DNA of 50,601 nt from Paracoccaceae bacterium. GTDB lineage: Bacteria; Pseudomonadota; Alphaproteobacteria; Rhodobacterales; Rhodobacteraceae. Positions 17,930-26,894 of this stretch are shown one piece after another; position 1 is the stretch's first letter; every line of letters begins with the position of its first letter. The notes beneath the pieces were generated by a model, which saw only the letters and a list, made by a program, of their open reading frames with translations, was not told the origin of the DNA and searched no databases. The translations under genes and the position numbers were made by a program. Location of the stretch: NCBI GenBank assembly GCA_020832655.1, contig JAFIEF010000020.1, positions 1 through 50,601 of the forward strand. The letters run 5' to 3'.

Positions 17930-19570
17930 ATGGCAATCACATCTGCCAACCAGCTGGAACTGCTGCAAACCGCCGAAGCGGTCGCGCGCGAGAAGATGAT
18001 CGACCCCGAACTGGTGGTGCAGGCGATGGAAGACAGCCTCGCCCGCGCGGCCAAATCGCGCTACGGGGCGGATATGGACATTCGCGTCCATATCGACCGC
18101 AAGACCGGCGTGGCAAGCTTTACCCGCGTGCGCACGGTCGTGGCCGATGATGCGCTGGAAAATTACCATGCCGAACTGACGGTCGAGCAGGCCAGACCCT
18201 ATCTGGATGACCCAAAGATCGGCGATGAAATCATCGATCAGGTGCCGCCGGTGGAACTGGGCCGGATCGCCGCACAATCGGCCAAGCAGGTGATCCTGCA
18301 AAAGGTCCGCGAAGCCGAACGTGACCGCCAGTACGAGGAATTCAAGGACCGCGCGGGCACCATTATCAACGGTGTCGTCAAGCGCGAGGAATATGGCAAC
18401 ATCATCGTCGATGTTGGCCAGGGCGAGGCAGTGCTGCGCCGCAATGAGAAGATCGGTCGCGAAAGCTATCGCAATGGCGACCGCATCCGCTGCTATGTCA
18501 AGGATGTGCGCCGCGAAGCCCGCGGCCCGCAGATTTTCCTGTCGCGCACCGCACCGGAATTCATGGCCGAGCTGTTCAAGATGGAAGTGCCCGAAATCTA
18601 TGACGGCATCATAGAAATCAAGGCCGTGGCCCGCGACCCCGGCTCGCGCGCAAAGATCGGCGTGATCAGCCATGATTCGGGCATCGACCCGGTTGGTGCC
18701 TGCGTGGGTATGCGCGGCAGCCGCGTGCAGGCCGTGGTCAACGAGCTTCAGGGCGAGAAGATCGACATCATTCCCTGGACCGAGGATCAGGCCACCTTCC
18801 TTGTCAATGCGCTGCAACCCGCCGAAGTCAGCAAGGTTGTGATCGATGATGATGCGGGCAAGATCGAAGTGGTCGTGCCCGATGAGCAGCTTTCGCTGGC
18901 CATCGGGCGGCGCGGACAGAATGTCCGTCTGGCCAGCCAGTTGACGGGCCTGGATATCGACATCACCACCGAGACCGAGGATTCGGCACGCCGTCAGGCG
19001 GAATTCGCCGAACGCACAAGGCTGTTCATGGAAGAGCTTGATATCGACGAGATGATGGCGCAGCTTCTGGTCGCCGAGGAATTCAGCACGCTGGAAGAAG
19101 TGGGCTATGTCGATATCGATGAATTGCTGGCGATTGACGGCTTTGACGAGGACACGGCGCAGGAATTGCAGGCCCGCGCCCGCGACCGGCTGGATGCGAT
19201 TGCCGCTGCTGCGCTGGAAAACGCCCGCGCACTGGGCGCCGAGGACAGCCTGATCAGCTTTGACGGGCTGACCCCGCAAATGGTCGAGGCACTGGCCAAG
19301 GATGGCATCAAGACACTGGAAGACTTCGCCACCTGCGCCGACTGGGAACTGGCGGGCGGATGGACCACGGTGGACGGGCAGCGCATCAAGGATGAAGGGC
19401 TGCTGGAAACCTTTGACCTGAGCCTTGAAGAAGCGCAGAATCTGGTCATGACCGCGCGCGTCATGCTGGGCTGGGTCGATCCTGATGATCTGCACCCGGT
19501 CGCCGAAGGCGACGACGTCGAACTGGACGCCGAAGCCGCCCCCGAGGTAGAAGACGAGGCGCAGCGCTGA
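17930..19570 (+). CDS. nusA: Transcription termination/antitermination protein NusA
   Basis: Binds RNA polymerase and modulates pausing, termination and antitermination. The 546-residue protein has all parts: the RNA-polymerase-binding N-terminal domain (1-130), an S1 domain (about 135-200, GTIINGVVKREEYGNIIVDV), KH1 (SHDSGIDPVGACVGMRG), KH2 (DEQLSLAIGRRGQNVRLA), and a C-terminal section with helix-hairpin-helix-like repeats ending in an acidic tail. The extended C-terminus is typical of proteobacteria. The start follows GGAGACCTGAGAC. Because NusA acts on intrinsic terminators, the terminator placed in the leader of this operon is a plausible feedback site. Confidence 0.97.
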   Translation: MAITSANQLELLQTAEAVAREKMIDPELVVQAMEDSLARAAKSRYGADMDIRVHIDRKTGVASFTRVRTVVADDALENYHAELTVEQARPYLDDPKIGDEIIDQVPPVELGRIAAQSAKQVILQKVREAERDRQYEEFKDRAGTIINGVVKREEYGNIIVDVGQGEAVLRRNEKIGRESYRNGDRIRCYVKDVRREARGPQIFLSRTAPEFMAELFKMEVPEIYDGIIEIKAVARDPGSRAKIGVISHDSGIDPVGACVGMRGSRVQAVVNELQGEKIDIIPWTEDQATFLVNALQPAEVSKVVIDDDAGKIEVVVPDEQLSLAIGRRGQNVRLASQLTGLDIDITTETEDSARRQAEFAERTRLFMEELDIDEMMAQLLVAEEFSTLEEVGYVDIDELLAIDGFDEDTAQELQARARDRLDAIAAAALENARALGAEDSLISFDGLTPQMVEALAKDGIKTLEDFATCADWELAGGWTTVDGQRIKDEGLLETFDLSLEEAQNLVMTARVMLGWVDPDDLHPVAEGDDVELDAEAAPEVEDEAQR

Positions 19571-19587
19571 ATCAGAGGCAGCAAGGC

Positions 19588-20220
19588 ATGGCGCGTGGCG
19601 GCAAGGCCAGGGAACGGGACGGGCCGGAACGGCGCTGCATAGCCACCGGCCAGTCACAACCGGCCAGCGGGCTGATCCGATTCGTGGTCGACCCGCAAGG
19701 CCAGATCGTGCCGGACCTGCAAGGCAAGCTGCCGGGCCGGGGCATCTGGGTCGCCGCCGACCGCGACGCGCTGGCGCGCGCCGTGGCCAGGAAACTTTTT
19801 GCGCGCGCCGCCCGTGCGACGGTCAGCCTGCCCGAGGGGCTGGTCGATCTGACCGAGGCATTGCTGGCGCGGCGCGTGCTTGATCTGCTGTCGCTGGCGC
19901 GCAAGGCCGGGCTGGCCGTGGCAGGATACGAAAAATGCCGCGATCTGGCCCAACGCGGTGAAATGGCCGTGCTGATCCAGGCGCATGACGGGTCCGCGCG
20001 CGGCAAGACCAAACTGCGCCCACCAGAAGGCGCGAACACCCATATCAACTGCCTGAGCGCGCAGGAATTGGGTTTTGCATTCGGGCGGGAACATGTGATA
20101 CATGCCGCGCTTCGCTCTGGTGGATTGAGCGAAGCTGTTGTACAGGAAGCGGCAAGAGTGGCCGGACTGCGCAAGGAAATCGGCAGAAACGCTGCCGGAG
20201 AGGACAAGACGAACGCATGA
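19588..20220 (+). CDS. YlxR (DUF448) fused to an L7Ae-like RNA-binding domain
   Basis: A 210-residue protein combining two RNA-linked modules. Residues about 14-90 match YlxR/DUF448, including the conserved RRCIATGQ and [13 protein letters not shown] motifs. Residues about 97-190 resemble an L7Ae/L30e-like fold, with the segment [22 protein letters not shown]. In most Firmicutes these are two separate genes between nusA and infB; the fused form is usual in alphaproteobacteria. The role is uncertain: YlxR has been linked to RNA binding and transcription of some targets. It overlaps infB by four bases (ATGA), which implies translational coupling. Confidence 0.9.
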   Translation: MARGGKARERDGPERRCIATGQSQPASGLIRFVVDPQGQIVPDLQGKLPGRGIWVAADRDALARAVARKLFARAARATVSLPEGLVDLTEALLARRVLDLLSLARKAGLAVAGYEKCRDLAQRGEMAVLIQAHDGSARGKTKLRPPEGANTHINCLSAQELGFAFGREHVIHAALRSGGLSEAVVQEAARVAGLRKEIGRNAAGEDKTNA

Positions 20221-22736
20221 GCGATACTGACGGAAAGAAACCACTCGGATTGGGCGGCAAGGGCGGCCAGGTGAAGCAGAGCTTCAGCCACGGGCGCACC
20301 AAATCGGTTGTGGTCGAAAAGAAACGCAAGCGTGTCGTGGTCCCAAAGCCCGGCGCAGCGGGCGGCACATCTGGTGCCGCGCCTGCGTCATCGGGGCAGG
20401 GCAAATCCGCACCACGGCCTGATACCAGCCGCAGGCCCGCCGGTATCTCTGACGCCGAGATGGAGCGCCGCCTGAAGGCGCTTGCCGCCGCCAGGGCGCG
20501 CGAGGTGGAAGAATCCGCCGCACGCGAGGCCGACGAGCGCGCGCGCGAGGAAGAGCGCCAGCGCCGCCGGGACGAGGCCGAAGCCCGCGAACGCGAGGAA
20601 CGCGAGCGCGAAGCCGCGCTGCGCGCCAAGGAAGCCGAAGATGCCCGCGTAGCAGCCGAGGCCGAGGCCGCCAAGGCCCGCAAGGCCGAACCCGCCCCCG
20701 CCCCCGCTGCCAGCCCGGCAGAGCCAGCGCCCGCACCGGACCGTGCCCGCCCCGCTGCGGCGGACCCGCGCAAATCGGCCAAGCGCGCCGATGATGACCG
20801 CCAGAGCCGCAGCGCCAAGCCGCGCGAGGATGGCGGGCGCCGCTCGGGCAAGCTGACATTGAAGGACGCGCTTTCGGGCGATGGCGGGCGGCAACGCTCT
20901 ATGGCCGCGATCAAGCGCAAGCAGGAGCGCGCGCGCCAGAAGGCGATGGGCCAGTCGCAATCCCGCGAAAAGGTCGTGCGCGATGTGAAGCTGCCGGAAG
21001 CCATCGCGGTGCAGGAACTGGCCAACCGCATGGCCGAACGCGTGGCCGATGTGGTCAAGGCACTGATGAAAATGGGCGTCATGGCCACCATGAACCAGAC
21101 CATCGACGCTGATACCGCGGAACTGGTCATCGACGAGTTCGGCCATCGTGTGGTCCGGGTCTCTGACTCGGATGTCGAGCAGGTGATCGAACAGGTCGCT
21201 GACACGCCCGAAGATCTGAAATCGCGCCCGCCGATCATCACCATCATGGGCCATGTCGATCACGGCAAGACCAGCCTGCTGGACGCGATTCGCAATGCCA
21301 ATGTGGTCTCTGGCGAAGCTGGTGGCATCACCCAGCATATCGGCGCCTATCAGGTTACGACCGAAAGCGGCGCGGTGCTCAGCTTCCTTGATACACCGGG
21401 CCACGCGGCCTTTACCTCGATGCGCGCGCGGGGGGCGAATGTTACCGATATCGTGGTTCTGGTGGTGGCGGCGGATGACTCGGTCATGCCCCAGACGATC
21501 GAAGCCATCAACCACGCCAAGGCGGCCAAGGTGCCGATGATCGTGGCGATCAACAAATGCGACAAACCCGATGCCGACGCCAACAAGGTGCGCACCGAGT
21601 TGTTGCAACATGAAGTCGTGGTCGAGGCCATGTCCGGCGATGTGCAGGATGTCGAAGTGTCGGCCAAGACAGGCCAAGGGCTGGATGAGCTTCTGGAAGC
21701 CATTGCCCTGCAAGCAGAGATCCTTGAACTTCAGGCCAACCCGGACCGCGCCGCTATGGGCGCGGTGATCGAAGCGCAGCTTGATGTGGGTCGCGGCCCG
21801 GTTGCCACGGTTCTGGTCCAGAACGGCACGCTGCGCCAGGGCGATATCTTCGTGGTGGGTGAACAATGGGGCAAGGTGCGCGCGCTGATGAATGATCAGG
21901 GCGAACGCGTCAAGGAAGCCGGCCCCTCGGTCCCGGTCGAGGTTCTGGGCCTCAATGGCACCCCCGAAGCAGGCGATGTGCTGAACGTGGTCGACACTGA
22001 AGCACAGGCGCGCGAAATCGCCGAATACCGCGCCAAGGCGGCCAAGGACAAGCGCGCCGCAGCCGGTGCCGCAACCACGCTGGAACAGATGATGGCCAAG
22101 GCCAAGGCCGATCAGGATGTGGCCGAATTGCCGGTCCTGGTGAAGGCCGATGTGCAAGGCTCTGCCGAAGCCATCGTGCAGGCGCTGGAAAAGATCGGCA
22201 ATGACGAAGTCCGCGTGCGCGTGCTGCATTACGGTGTGGGCGCGATCAGCGACACTGATGTCGGTCTGGCCGAAGCCTCTGGCGCGTCGATCATCGGCTT
22301 CAATGTCCGCGCCAATGCCTCTGCGCGCAACTCTGCCAACCAGAAGGGCGTGGAACTGCGCTATTACTCGATCATCTATGACCTGGTCGATGACATCAAG
22401 GCCGCGGCCTCTGGCCTGCTATCGGCCGAAGTGCGCGAGAATTTCATCGGCTATGCCCAGATCCGCGAGGTGTTCAAGGTCTCTGGCGTGGGCAAGGTCG
22501 CGGGCTGTCTGGTCACCGAAGGGGTGGCACGGCGCTCGGCCGGGGTGCGTCTGCTGCGCGACAATGTCGTCATTCACGAAGGCACGCTCAAGACCCTCAA
22601 GCGCTTCAAGGACGAGGTCAAGGAAGTGCAGTCCGGTCAGGAATGCGGCATGGCGTTTGAAAACTATGACGATATCCGCCCCGGCGATGTCATCGAGATT
22701 TTCGAGCGCGAAGAGATCGAGCGCCAGCTTTCCTGA
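20217..22736 (+). CDS. infB: Translation initiation factor IF-2
   Basis: A GTPase that brings initiator tRNA to the 30S subunit and promotes subunit joining. In the 839-residue protein, residues 1-245 are a long charged region rich in Ala, Glu, Arg and Lys, expected to be mostly disordered or helical. An IF2-N domain follows ([17 protein letters not shown]). The GTPase domain starts near residue 340 with GHVDHGKT (345-352), DTPGHAAF and NKCDKP. Domains II, III and IV follow and end in the C-terminal beta-barrel that binds formyl-Met-tRNA. The start overlaps the ylxR stop. Base composition of the N-terminal region is extreme in GC, which is normal for this part of the gene. Confidence 0.97.
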   Translation: MSDTDGKKPLGLGGKGGQVKQSFSHGRTKSVVVEKKRKRVVVPKPGAAGGTSGAAPASSGQGKSAPRPDTSRRPAGISDAEMERRLKALAAARAREVEESAAREADERAREEERQRRRDEAEAREREEREREAALRAKEAEDARVAAEAEAAKARKAEPAPAPAASPAEPAPAPDRARPAAADPRKSAKRADDDRQSRSAKPREDGGRRSGKLTLKDALSGDGGRQRSMAAIKRKQERARQKAMGQSQSREKVVRDVKLPEAIAVQELANRMAERVADVVKALMKMGVMATMNQTIDADTAELVIDEFGHRVVRVSDSDVEQVIEQVADTPEDLKSRPPIITIMGHVDHGKTSLLDAIRNANVVSGEAGGITQHIGAYQVTTESGAVLSFLDTPGHAAFTSMRARGANVTDIVVLVVAADDSVMPQTIEAINHAKAAKVPMIVAINKCDKPDADANKVRTELLQHEVVVEAMSGDVQDVEVSAKTGQGLDELLEAIALQAEILELQANPDRAAMGAVIEAQLDVGRGPVATVLVQNGTLRQGDIFVVGEQWGKVRALMNDQGERVKEAGPSVPVEVLGLNGTPEAGDVLNVVDTEAQAREIAEYRAKAAKDKRAAAGAATTLEQMMAKAKADQDVAELPVLVKADVQGSAEAIVQALEKIGNDEVRVRVLHYGVGAISDTDVGLAEASGASIIGFNVRANASARNSANQKGVELRYYSIIYDLVDDIKAAASGLLSAEVRENFIGYAQIREVFKVSGVGKVAGCLVTEGVARRSAGVRLLRDNVVIHEGTLKTLKRFKDEVKEVQSGQECGMAFENYDDIRPGDVIEIFEREEIERQLS

Positions 22737-22757
22737 ATGGCTGATCATGCGGTAACG

Positions 22758-22780
22758 CGCCTTGCCCCCTCGGGCAGGCG
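22758..22780 (+). terminator. Hairpin after infB
   Basis: CGCC-T-TGCCC, loop CCTC, GGGCA-GGCG forms nine base pairs with one bulged T, 21 bp after the infB stop. No U-run follows, so it may act as a weak terminator or as a 3-prime-end stabiliser of the operon mRNA. Confidence 0.35.
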
Positions 22781-22882
22781 GGCTATCTATGCCCTCATGA
22801 TCCAGATGCCCTTGGCCAAGCGCCCCGCCCGGTTGATGTCCGCGCCGCAACAGGTTACCCAAACCCCGTGCTGCAAGGTGGC

Positions 22883-23407
22883 ATGATGGCGGATGGTGGT
22901 GTGATGCAGCAGCAGGAATTCAGCCCCGATGCGGACGATCCGCGCGCCCTGCGCGATGCGCTGGGGCGCTTCGCCACCGGGGTTACGGTCGTCACCATCC
23001 AGTCCGACACCGGCCCGATGGGCTTTGTCGCCAACAGCTTTGCCGCCGTGTCGCTGGACCCGCCGCTGGTGCTGTGGTCGCCCGCCCGCGCCTCGCGCCG
23101 CTTCGCCCATTTCGCCCGCGCCCGCGATTTCGCCGTTCATGTGCTGCCGCACGACGCCCTGCCCTGGGTCGCGCGGTTTGGACGCGACGGTGCGGGCTTT
23201 GACGGGCTGGAACATGGCCATAACGCGCAGGGCGTGCCAGTGCTGCCCGCTGTTCTGGCGCGGTTCGACTGTCGCCAGCACGCCACCCATGATGGCGGCG
23301 ATCACCTGATCATAATCGGGCGCGTGCTGCGCGCGCAATGCTCCGACGGCGCGCCGCTGGTCTTCAGCCAGGGCCAGTATGGCGGGTTTGATGGCGGCAC
23401 GGCATAA
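22883..23407 (+). CDS. Flavin reductase family protein (FMN-binding)
   Basis: A 174-residue protein of the flavin reductase-like / split-barrel FMN-binding family. The conserved segments are LGRFATGVTVVT, GFVANSFAAVSLDPPLVLWS and a C-terminal GRV(L/I) strand near LIIIGRVLRA. Relatives supply reduced flavin to two-component monooxygenases, but no monooxygenase is adjacent, so the partner is unknown. Two ATG codons are adjacent at 22883 and 22886; the AAGGTGG upstream fits either. A GTG at 22868 opens the frame but has no site. It is 146 bp after infB and on the same strand, probably a separate transcript. Confidence 0.88.
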   Translation: MMADGGVMQQQEFSPDADDPRALRDALGRFATGVTVVTIQSDTGPMGFVANSFAAVSLDPPLVLWSPARASRRFAHFARARDFAVHVLPHDALPWVARFGRDGAGFDGLEHGHNAQGVPVLPAVLARFDCRQHATHDGGDHLIIIGRVLRAQCSDGAPLVFSQGQYGGFDGGTA

Positions 23408-23426
23408 CACGCCGCGTCATCAAGGG

Positions 23427-23453
23427 GTGACAGCCCTGTTGCGATATTATAAT
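23427..23453 (+). promoter_or_regulatory. Predicted promoter upstream of oxidase subunit IV
   Basis: A GTGACA box at 23427-23432 and a perfect TATAAT at 23448-23453 are separated by 15 bp. The spacing is short, but the minus-10 box is a consensus match in a high-GC genome. The start codon of the oxidase gene follows 32 bp downstream. Confidence 0.45.
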
Positions 23454-23485
23454 CAGAAACAAATTCGCGAATGGGAGTTGTCGCA

Positions 23486-23620
23486 ATGGCAAAGCACGAA
23501 CACGGCAAGATGGACATCACCGAACAGGAAAAGACCTTTGACGGCTTCATGAAATGGCTGATCTGGGGCACGGTGTTCTGCATTGTTGTGCTGATTTTCC
23601 TTGCCCTGACCGGCGCATGA
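23486..23620 (+). CDS. aa3-type cytochrome c oxidase subunit IV
   Basis: A very short gene (44 residues). The protein begins MAKHEHGKMDITEQEKTF, followed by a single membrane helix (WLIWGTVFCIVVLIFLALTG). This matches the small bacterial subunit IV (COX4_pro_2 family) seen in the aa3 oxidase structures of Rhodobacter and Paracoccus, where it lies at the edge of the complex and is not needed for activity. GGGAG lies eight bases upstream of the ATG. The main oxidase genes are not in the window; this stand-alone placement is common for the family. Confidence 0.9.
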   Translation: MAKHEHGKMDITEQEKTFDGFMKWLIWGTVFCIVVLIFLALTGA

Positions 23621-23670
23621 GCCGCGCATTTGCGCCTGACTGACCTGATCACGAAACCACAGGTGCGCAG

Positions 23671-24306
23671 ATGCTTTTTTTGAACAGACATGCTTCGCTT
23701 CAACGCTTTGCACTGGCAGCGTTGATGCTGGTGATGGCGGCCTATCTGGCCGCCTGCGCCGAGGCGCCACGCTGGGCCAGCGATGATGCCGTCATGGCCG
23801 CGCGCCATGTGCATGGCGGGGCGCCCGAACTTACCCTTGTCACGATCATGAACTACCGCTCCGGGCGAGGCGATCATGCGGGCCTGTTCATCAATGGCTC
23901 TGAGCGGGTGATCTATGACCCGTCCGGCAAATGGGAACTGGCCGAAATCCCCGAACGCAATGATCTGCATTTCGGCATGACATCGGTTGCGGGGGCGTCC
24001 TATTACCTGTCGCATGTGCGCGATACGCATTACGCAGTGGTCCAGCGGCTTCAGGTCTCGCCGGAAATTGCGCGGCAGGCCAAGCAGATTGCCCTGTTAA
24101 ACGGCCCGGTCGGGCCTGCGCGCTGCGCCGCGACGCTGTCGGCGCTGTTGCAACAATTGCCGGGGTTCGAAAGCATTGGCCGCACATGGTTCCCGCATAA
24201 TCTGATGAATGATTTCGCGCAGATCCCCGGCGTTCAGCGCTATGAACTGCATCACGACACCCCTGATCTGCTGGAAGAAATCTACCGCGTGCAACAGCCC
24301 TTATAG
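23671..24306 (+). CDS. Conserved lipoprotein with possible permuted papain-like fold
   Basis: A 211-residue protein with a basic N-terminus, a hydrophobic stretch and a lipobox LAAC, giving C29 as the lipidated residue. The mature part has the segment TLVTIMNYRSGRGDHAGLFI with H69 in a beta-strand-like context, and later ARCAATLSALLQQLPGF with C152 at the head of a helix. A histidine that precedes a cysteine is the order found in circularly permuted NlpC/P60-like (LRAT/YiiX-like) hydrolases. That assignment is inference from the order and context of two residues; I do not recognise a named family. It is 50 bp after oxidase subunit IV and may share its promoter. Possible roles include peptidase or acyl hydrolase activity in the periplasm. 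Confidence 0.75.
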   Translation: MLFLNRHASLQRFALAALMLVMAAYLAACAEAPRWASDDAVMAARHVHGGAPELTLVTIMNYRSGRGDHAGLFINGSERVIYDPSGKWELAEIPERNDLHFGMTSVAGASYYLSHVRDTHYAVVQRLQVSPEIARQAKQIALLNGPVGPARCAATLSALLQQLPGFESIGRTWFPHNLMNDFAQIPGVQRYELHHDTPDLLEEIYRVQQPL

Positions 24307-24309
24307 GGG

Positions 24310-24819
24310 TCAGCCGCAAAGGCTTGCGGGCACGATCAGCCGCGTCTGATGGCGGATGCGCGGCGCAATCCAGCGCAAGGCGCTGCGCGACAGCCCGATA
24401 CAGCCCGCTGTCGGATAACCCGGCCTGCGCCATTGGTGGATGAAGATCGCCGAACCCCGGCCGGGCAGGGCGCGCGGCCAGTTCCAGCCGGTCACGATAA
24501 CCAGATCATAAAGCGGGTCAGCCCGCCACAGCCTTTCATGGCTGGCGGCATAAGGCACACGCACCATCAGGTTGTAATCGGGGTCACGCGGGTCATCCGA
24601 CCACAGATCGCGCGGGCCAACAGGCAAGGCCCAGTCCGCAGGCCGCGCCATCCGGTCAGGGCGATACAGCACCCCCACCAGCCGATGCGCCCCCACGGGG
24701 GTTGCGCCATCGCCTTCGCGCTTGGCACGCGTCACGCCCCCGCGCCCGATACTGCAGGGAAACACATGCCCCAGAAAGCGCAGCCCCTGCCGCGTCAGCA
24801 CCATGTCGAACCGCGTCAT
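24310..24819 (-). CDS. L,D-transpeptidase family protein (YkuD domain)
   Basis: A 169-residue YkuD-type protein. The catalytic motif is HQWRRPGYPTAGCIGLS, with H128 and the nucleophile C140; the usual pattern is HX(14-17)[ST]XGC. Such enzymes form 3-3 crosslinks in peptidoglycan or attach lipoproteins to it. No clear signal peptide is present with this start, so export is uncertain; some short family members are annotated the same way. The start at 24819 was chosen because upstream codons translate low-complexity, GC-repeat sequence. The ribosome binding site is weak. It follows ribA on the same strand after a 91-bp gap filled with unusual G-rich repeats. Confidence 0.82.
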   Translation of the reverse strand: MTRFDMVLTRQGLRFLGHVFPCSIGRGGVTRAKREGDGATPVGAHRLVGVLYRPDRMARPADWALPVGPRDLWSDDPRDPDYNLMVRVPYAASHERLWRADPLYDLVIVTGWNWPRALPGRGSAIFIHQWRRPGYPTAGCIGLSRSALRWIAPRIRHQTRLIVPASLCG

Positions 24820-24847
24820 TGCCGCGCCCCGCCGCAGGGGCGTGCAA

Positions 24848-24862
24848 GGGTGGGTGGGTGGG
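24848..24862 (+). repeat. Perfect G-quadruplex motif between ribA and the L,D-transpeptidase gene
   Basis: GGGTGGGTGGGTGGG: four runs of three G with single-base loops, the most stable class of intramolecular parallel G-quadruplex. The G-rich strand is the template strand for the minus-strand genes; it lies 29 bp upstream of the L,D-transpeptidase start. Confidence 0.75.
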
Positions 24863-24871
24863 CATGGCCCT

Positions 24872-24909
24872 GCGGCGGGGCGCGGCGGCGGGGCGCGGCG
24901 GCGGGGCGG
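24872..24909. repeat. 13-bp GC-rich tandem repeat, about three copies
   Basis: The unit GCGGCGGGGCGCG starts at 24872, 24885 and 24898; the last copy is one base short. It is directly next to the ribA stop codon (24911-24913) and contains no A or T. Confidence 0.75.
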
Positions 24910-24910
24910 A

Positions 24911-25999
24911 TCACAGCAGATGCCCCGATTTCGCGGCCTTGGTCGCCAGATAGGCGCGGTTTTCATCGGTGGCGCCCACTTGCAGCGGCACGCGCTCGAC
25001 CACCTGAAGCCCGTGCTCATTCAGCATCGTCACCTTGCGCGGGTTGTTGGTCATCAGCCGCACCTGCGCGAACCCCATCTCGCGCAGCAGCGCCGCGCCG
25101 ATGCGGAAATCACGCTCATCATCCTCGAATCCCAACCGGTGATTGGCCTCGACCGTGTCAAAGCCCTGATCCTGCAACGAATAGGCGCGCATCTTGTTGG
25201 CAAGCCCGATGCCGCGCCCTTCCTGATTGAGATAAAGCAGCACCCCCGCCCCTTCCGCCCCCATCTGCGCCAGTGCGGCGCGCAGCTGCGGGCCGCAATC
25301 GCATTTCAGGCTGCCCAGAACATCGCCGGTGAAACAGGCCGAATGCAGCCGCGCCAGCACCGGCTGGGCGCGGTCGGGGCGGCCGATCTCTATGGCGTAA
25401 TGCTCCACCCCACCATCGCGCGGGCGAAAGATATGCACCCGCCCGGCCTGCGACGCCGCCATTGGCAGGCGCGCGCTGACCACCGGAGCAAGCGGGGTTT
25501 CGCGCGTCAATTGACTGCGCAGGCCCGCCAGCGGCAATTCGGTCAGCACCGCCCCTGCCAGCGCGGCGCGGCTTCCCACCGGCAGCACCAGCGCGGCGGG
25601 CAGAAGCTGCGCCGATTTCGTCAGCGCCAGCGCCGCGCGGTGCAGATCGGCGCTTCCATCGCGCGCAGTTTGCAGCGGGCCTTTCATCGGCACGCGCAGA
25701 TCATCGGCCGGATCGGCCAGCGCGCGCAGCCAGTCCACACTGGCGTCTTTCGGCACCATCACCCGCGCCAGATCGCCATCATAGGCGCGCGCCTTCAGCG
25801 TGTCGGCGCGGTGGCGCGTCAGTGCCAGCACCAGATCGCCGCCAAGCGCGTGCAGTTCGGCCAGACGTTCGGGCGTCAGCATTTCTGCGGCCAAGACCAG
25901 CGCGACGCGGCCCTGATCACCCAGCAGCACCGGCACGCCCAGCCGCAGATCGGCGCGGGCACGATTGATCAGTTCAACAATTGTCGGGCCAAGGGGCAT
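24911..25999 (-). CDS. ribA: GTP cyclohydrolase II with a vestigial N-terminal domain
   Basis: Catalyses the first step of riboflavin synthesis, opening the imidazole ring of GTP. In the 362-residue protein the catalytic half (about 186-362) is intact: zinc ligands C222, C233 and C235 in [16 protein letters not shown], and the motif NQEGRGIGL. The first 185 residues are in the position of DHBP synthase in RibBA fusions but lack its acidic and HxGHT active-site motifs, so this half is unlikely to be catalytic; the same is seen in related Rhodobacterales. The start at 25999 has GGAAAG upstream; the ATG at 26029 has none. No FMN riboswitch is apparent in the 165-bp divergent gap. Confidence 0.9.
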   Translation of the reverse strand: MPLGPTIVELINRARADLRLGVPVLLGDQGRVALVLAAEMLTPERLAELHALGGDLVLALTRHRADTLKARAYDGDLARVMVPKDASVDWLRALADPADDLRVPMKGPLQTARDGSADLHRAALALTKSAQLLPAALVLPVGSRAALAGAVLTELPLAGLRSQLTRETPLAPVVSARLPMAASQAGRVHIFRPRDGGVEHYAIEIGRPDRAQPVLARLHSACFTGDVLGSLKCDCGPQLRAALAQMGAEGAGVLLYLNQEGRGIGLANKMRAYSLQDQGFDTVEANHRLGFEDDERDFRIGAALLREMGFAQVRLMTNNPRKVTMLNEHGLQVVERVPLQVGATDENRAYLATKAAKSGHLL

Positions 26000-26164
26000 G
26001 GGCTGCTTTCCGGGGCTTGAACGCCCCATGATGTAGCCCAGCGCTGTAGGAATTGAAACATATCACCGCCATCCGACACGTCCGCGTGAGTCTGTTGTCA
26101 CAATCCTTGCGAGGCGCGCACCAGCGGCACATGTGAAGTCCCAGATATCACAGGAGGGTGAAAA

Positions 26165-26851
26165 ATGCCGAAGCTGAACAAGATCCTGCTGGTCGATGAT
26201 GATGACGATCTGCGCGAGGCGCTGTCCGAACAATTGGTCACCACAGATGAGTTTGACGTGTTCGAGGCCGCCAATGGTGCCGAAGCGATGGAGCAGGTAC
26301 GCGCGGGCCAGTTCGATCTGGCAATCCTTGATGTCGGCCTGCCCGACACCGATGGGCGCGAGCTGTGCAAGCGCATGCGCAAGGCGGGTTTCAAAGCGCC
26401 GGTGATCATGCTGACAGGCCATGATTCGGATGCCGATACCATTCTGGGGCTGGATTCAGGCGCCAATGACTACATCACCAAGCCGTTCAAGCTGCCGGTT
26501 CTGCTGGCCCGGCTGCGCGCGCAGTTGCGCCAGCATGAGCAGTCGGAAAATGCCATCTTCCAGCTTGGCCCCTATATGTTCAAGCCTGCCCAGAAGATGC
26601 TGATCGATGAAAATGAACGCAAGATCCGCCTGACCGAGAAGGAAACCAATATCCTGAAATTCCTCTATCGCGCGCCTGAAGGGGTCGTGCCGCGCGATGT
26701 GCTGCTGCACGAGGTCTGGGGCTATAATGCCGGTGTGACCACCCACACGCTGGAAACCCATATCTACCGGCTACGCCAGAAGATCGAACCGGATCCTTCG
26801 AATGTCAGCCTGCTGCTGACCGAATCGGGTGGCTATCGGCTGGCCTCCTGA
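26165..26851 (+). CDS. OmpR/PhoB-family response regulator (possibly CenR-like)
   Basis: A two-component response regulator of 228 residues. The receiver domain has the acidic pocket DDDDD at 11-15, phospho-acceptor D56 (AILDVGLPDTDG), T84 and K106. The C-terminal winged helix ends in VTTHTLETHIYRLRQKIE and GGYRLAS. No histidine kinase is adjacent, so it is an orphan regulator here. The sequence recalls CenR, an envelope-related regulator of alphaproteobacteria, but I cannot confirm this without alignment. The start follows GGAGGGTGAAAA. It diverges from ribA and is followed by a strong terminator and a candidate small RNA. Confidence 0.88.
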   Translation: MPKLNKILLVDDDDDLREALSEQLVTTDEFDVFEAANGAEAMEQVRAGQFDLAILDVGLPDTDGRELCKRMRKAGFKAPVIMLTGHDSDADTILGLDSGANDYITKPFKLPVLLARLRAQLRQHEQSENAIFQLGPYMFKPAQKMLIDENERKIRLTEKETNILKFLYRAPEGVVPRDVLLHEVWGYNAGVTTHTLETHIYRLRQKIEPDPSNVSLLLTESGGYRLAS

Positions 26852-26894
26852 TTTCCGTGATCCGGTCGCATTGTTGCCCGAATCAAACGCGATA

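Noticed and set aside
17075-19657. 860-residue open frame antisense to rimP and nusA
   Set aside because: It is the mirror of two well-supported genes, has low-complexity composition, no ribosome binding site and no family match. Long antisense frames are expected in high-GC DNA with biased third positions.
20388-22229. 613-residue open frame antisense to infB
   Set aside because: It is rich in His, Gly and Arg, as are most reverse-strand frames of high-GC genes, and infB is certain.
26000-26164. Possible FMN riboswitch upstream of ribA
   Set aside because: The conserved RFN elements could not be recognised on the minus strand in this 165-bp gap.
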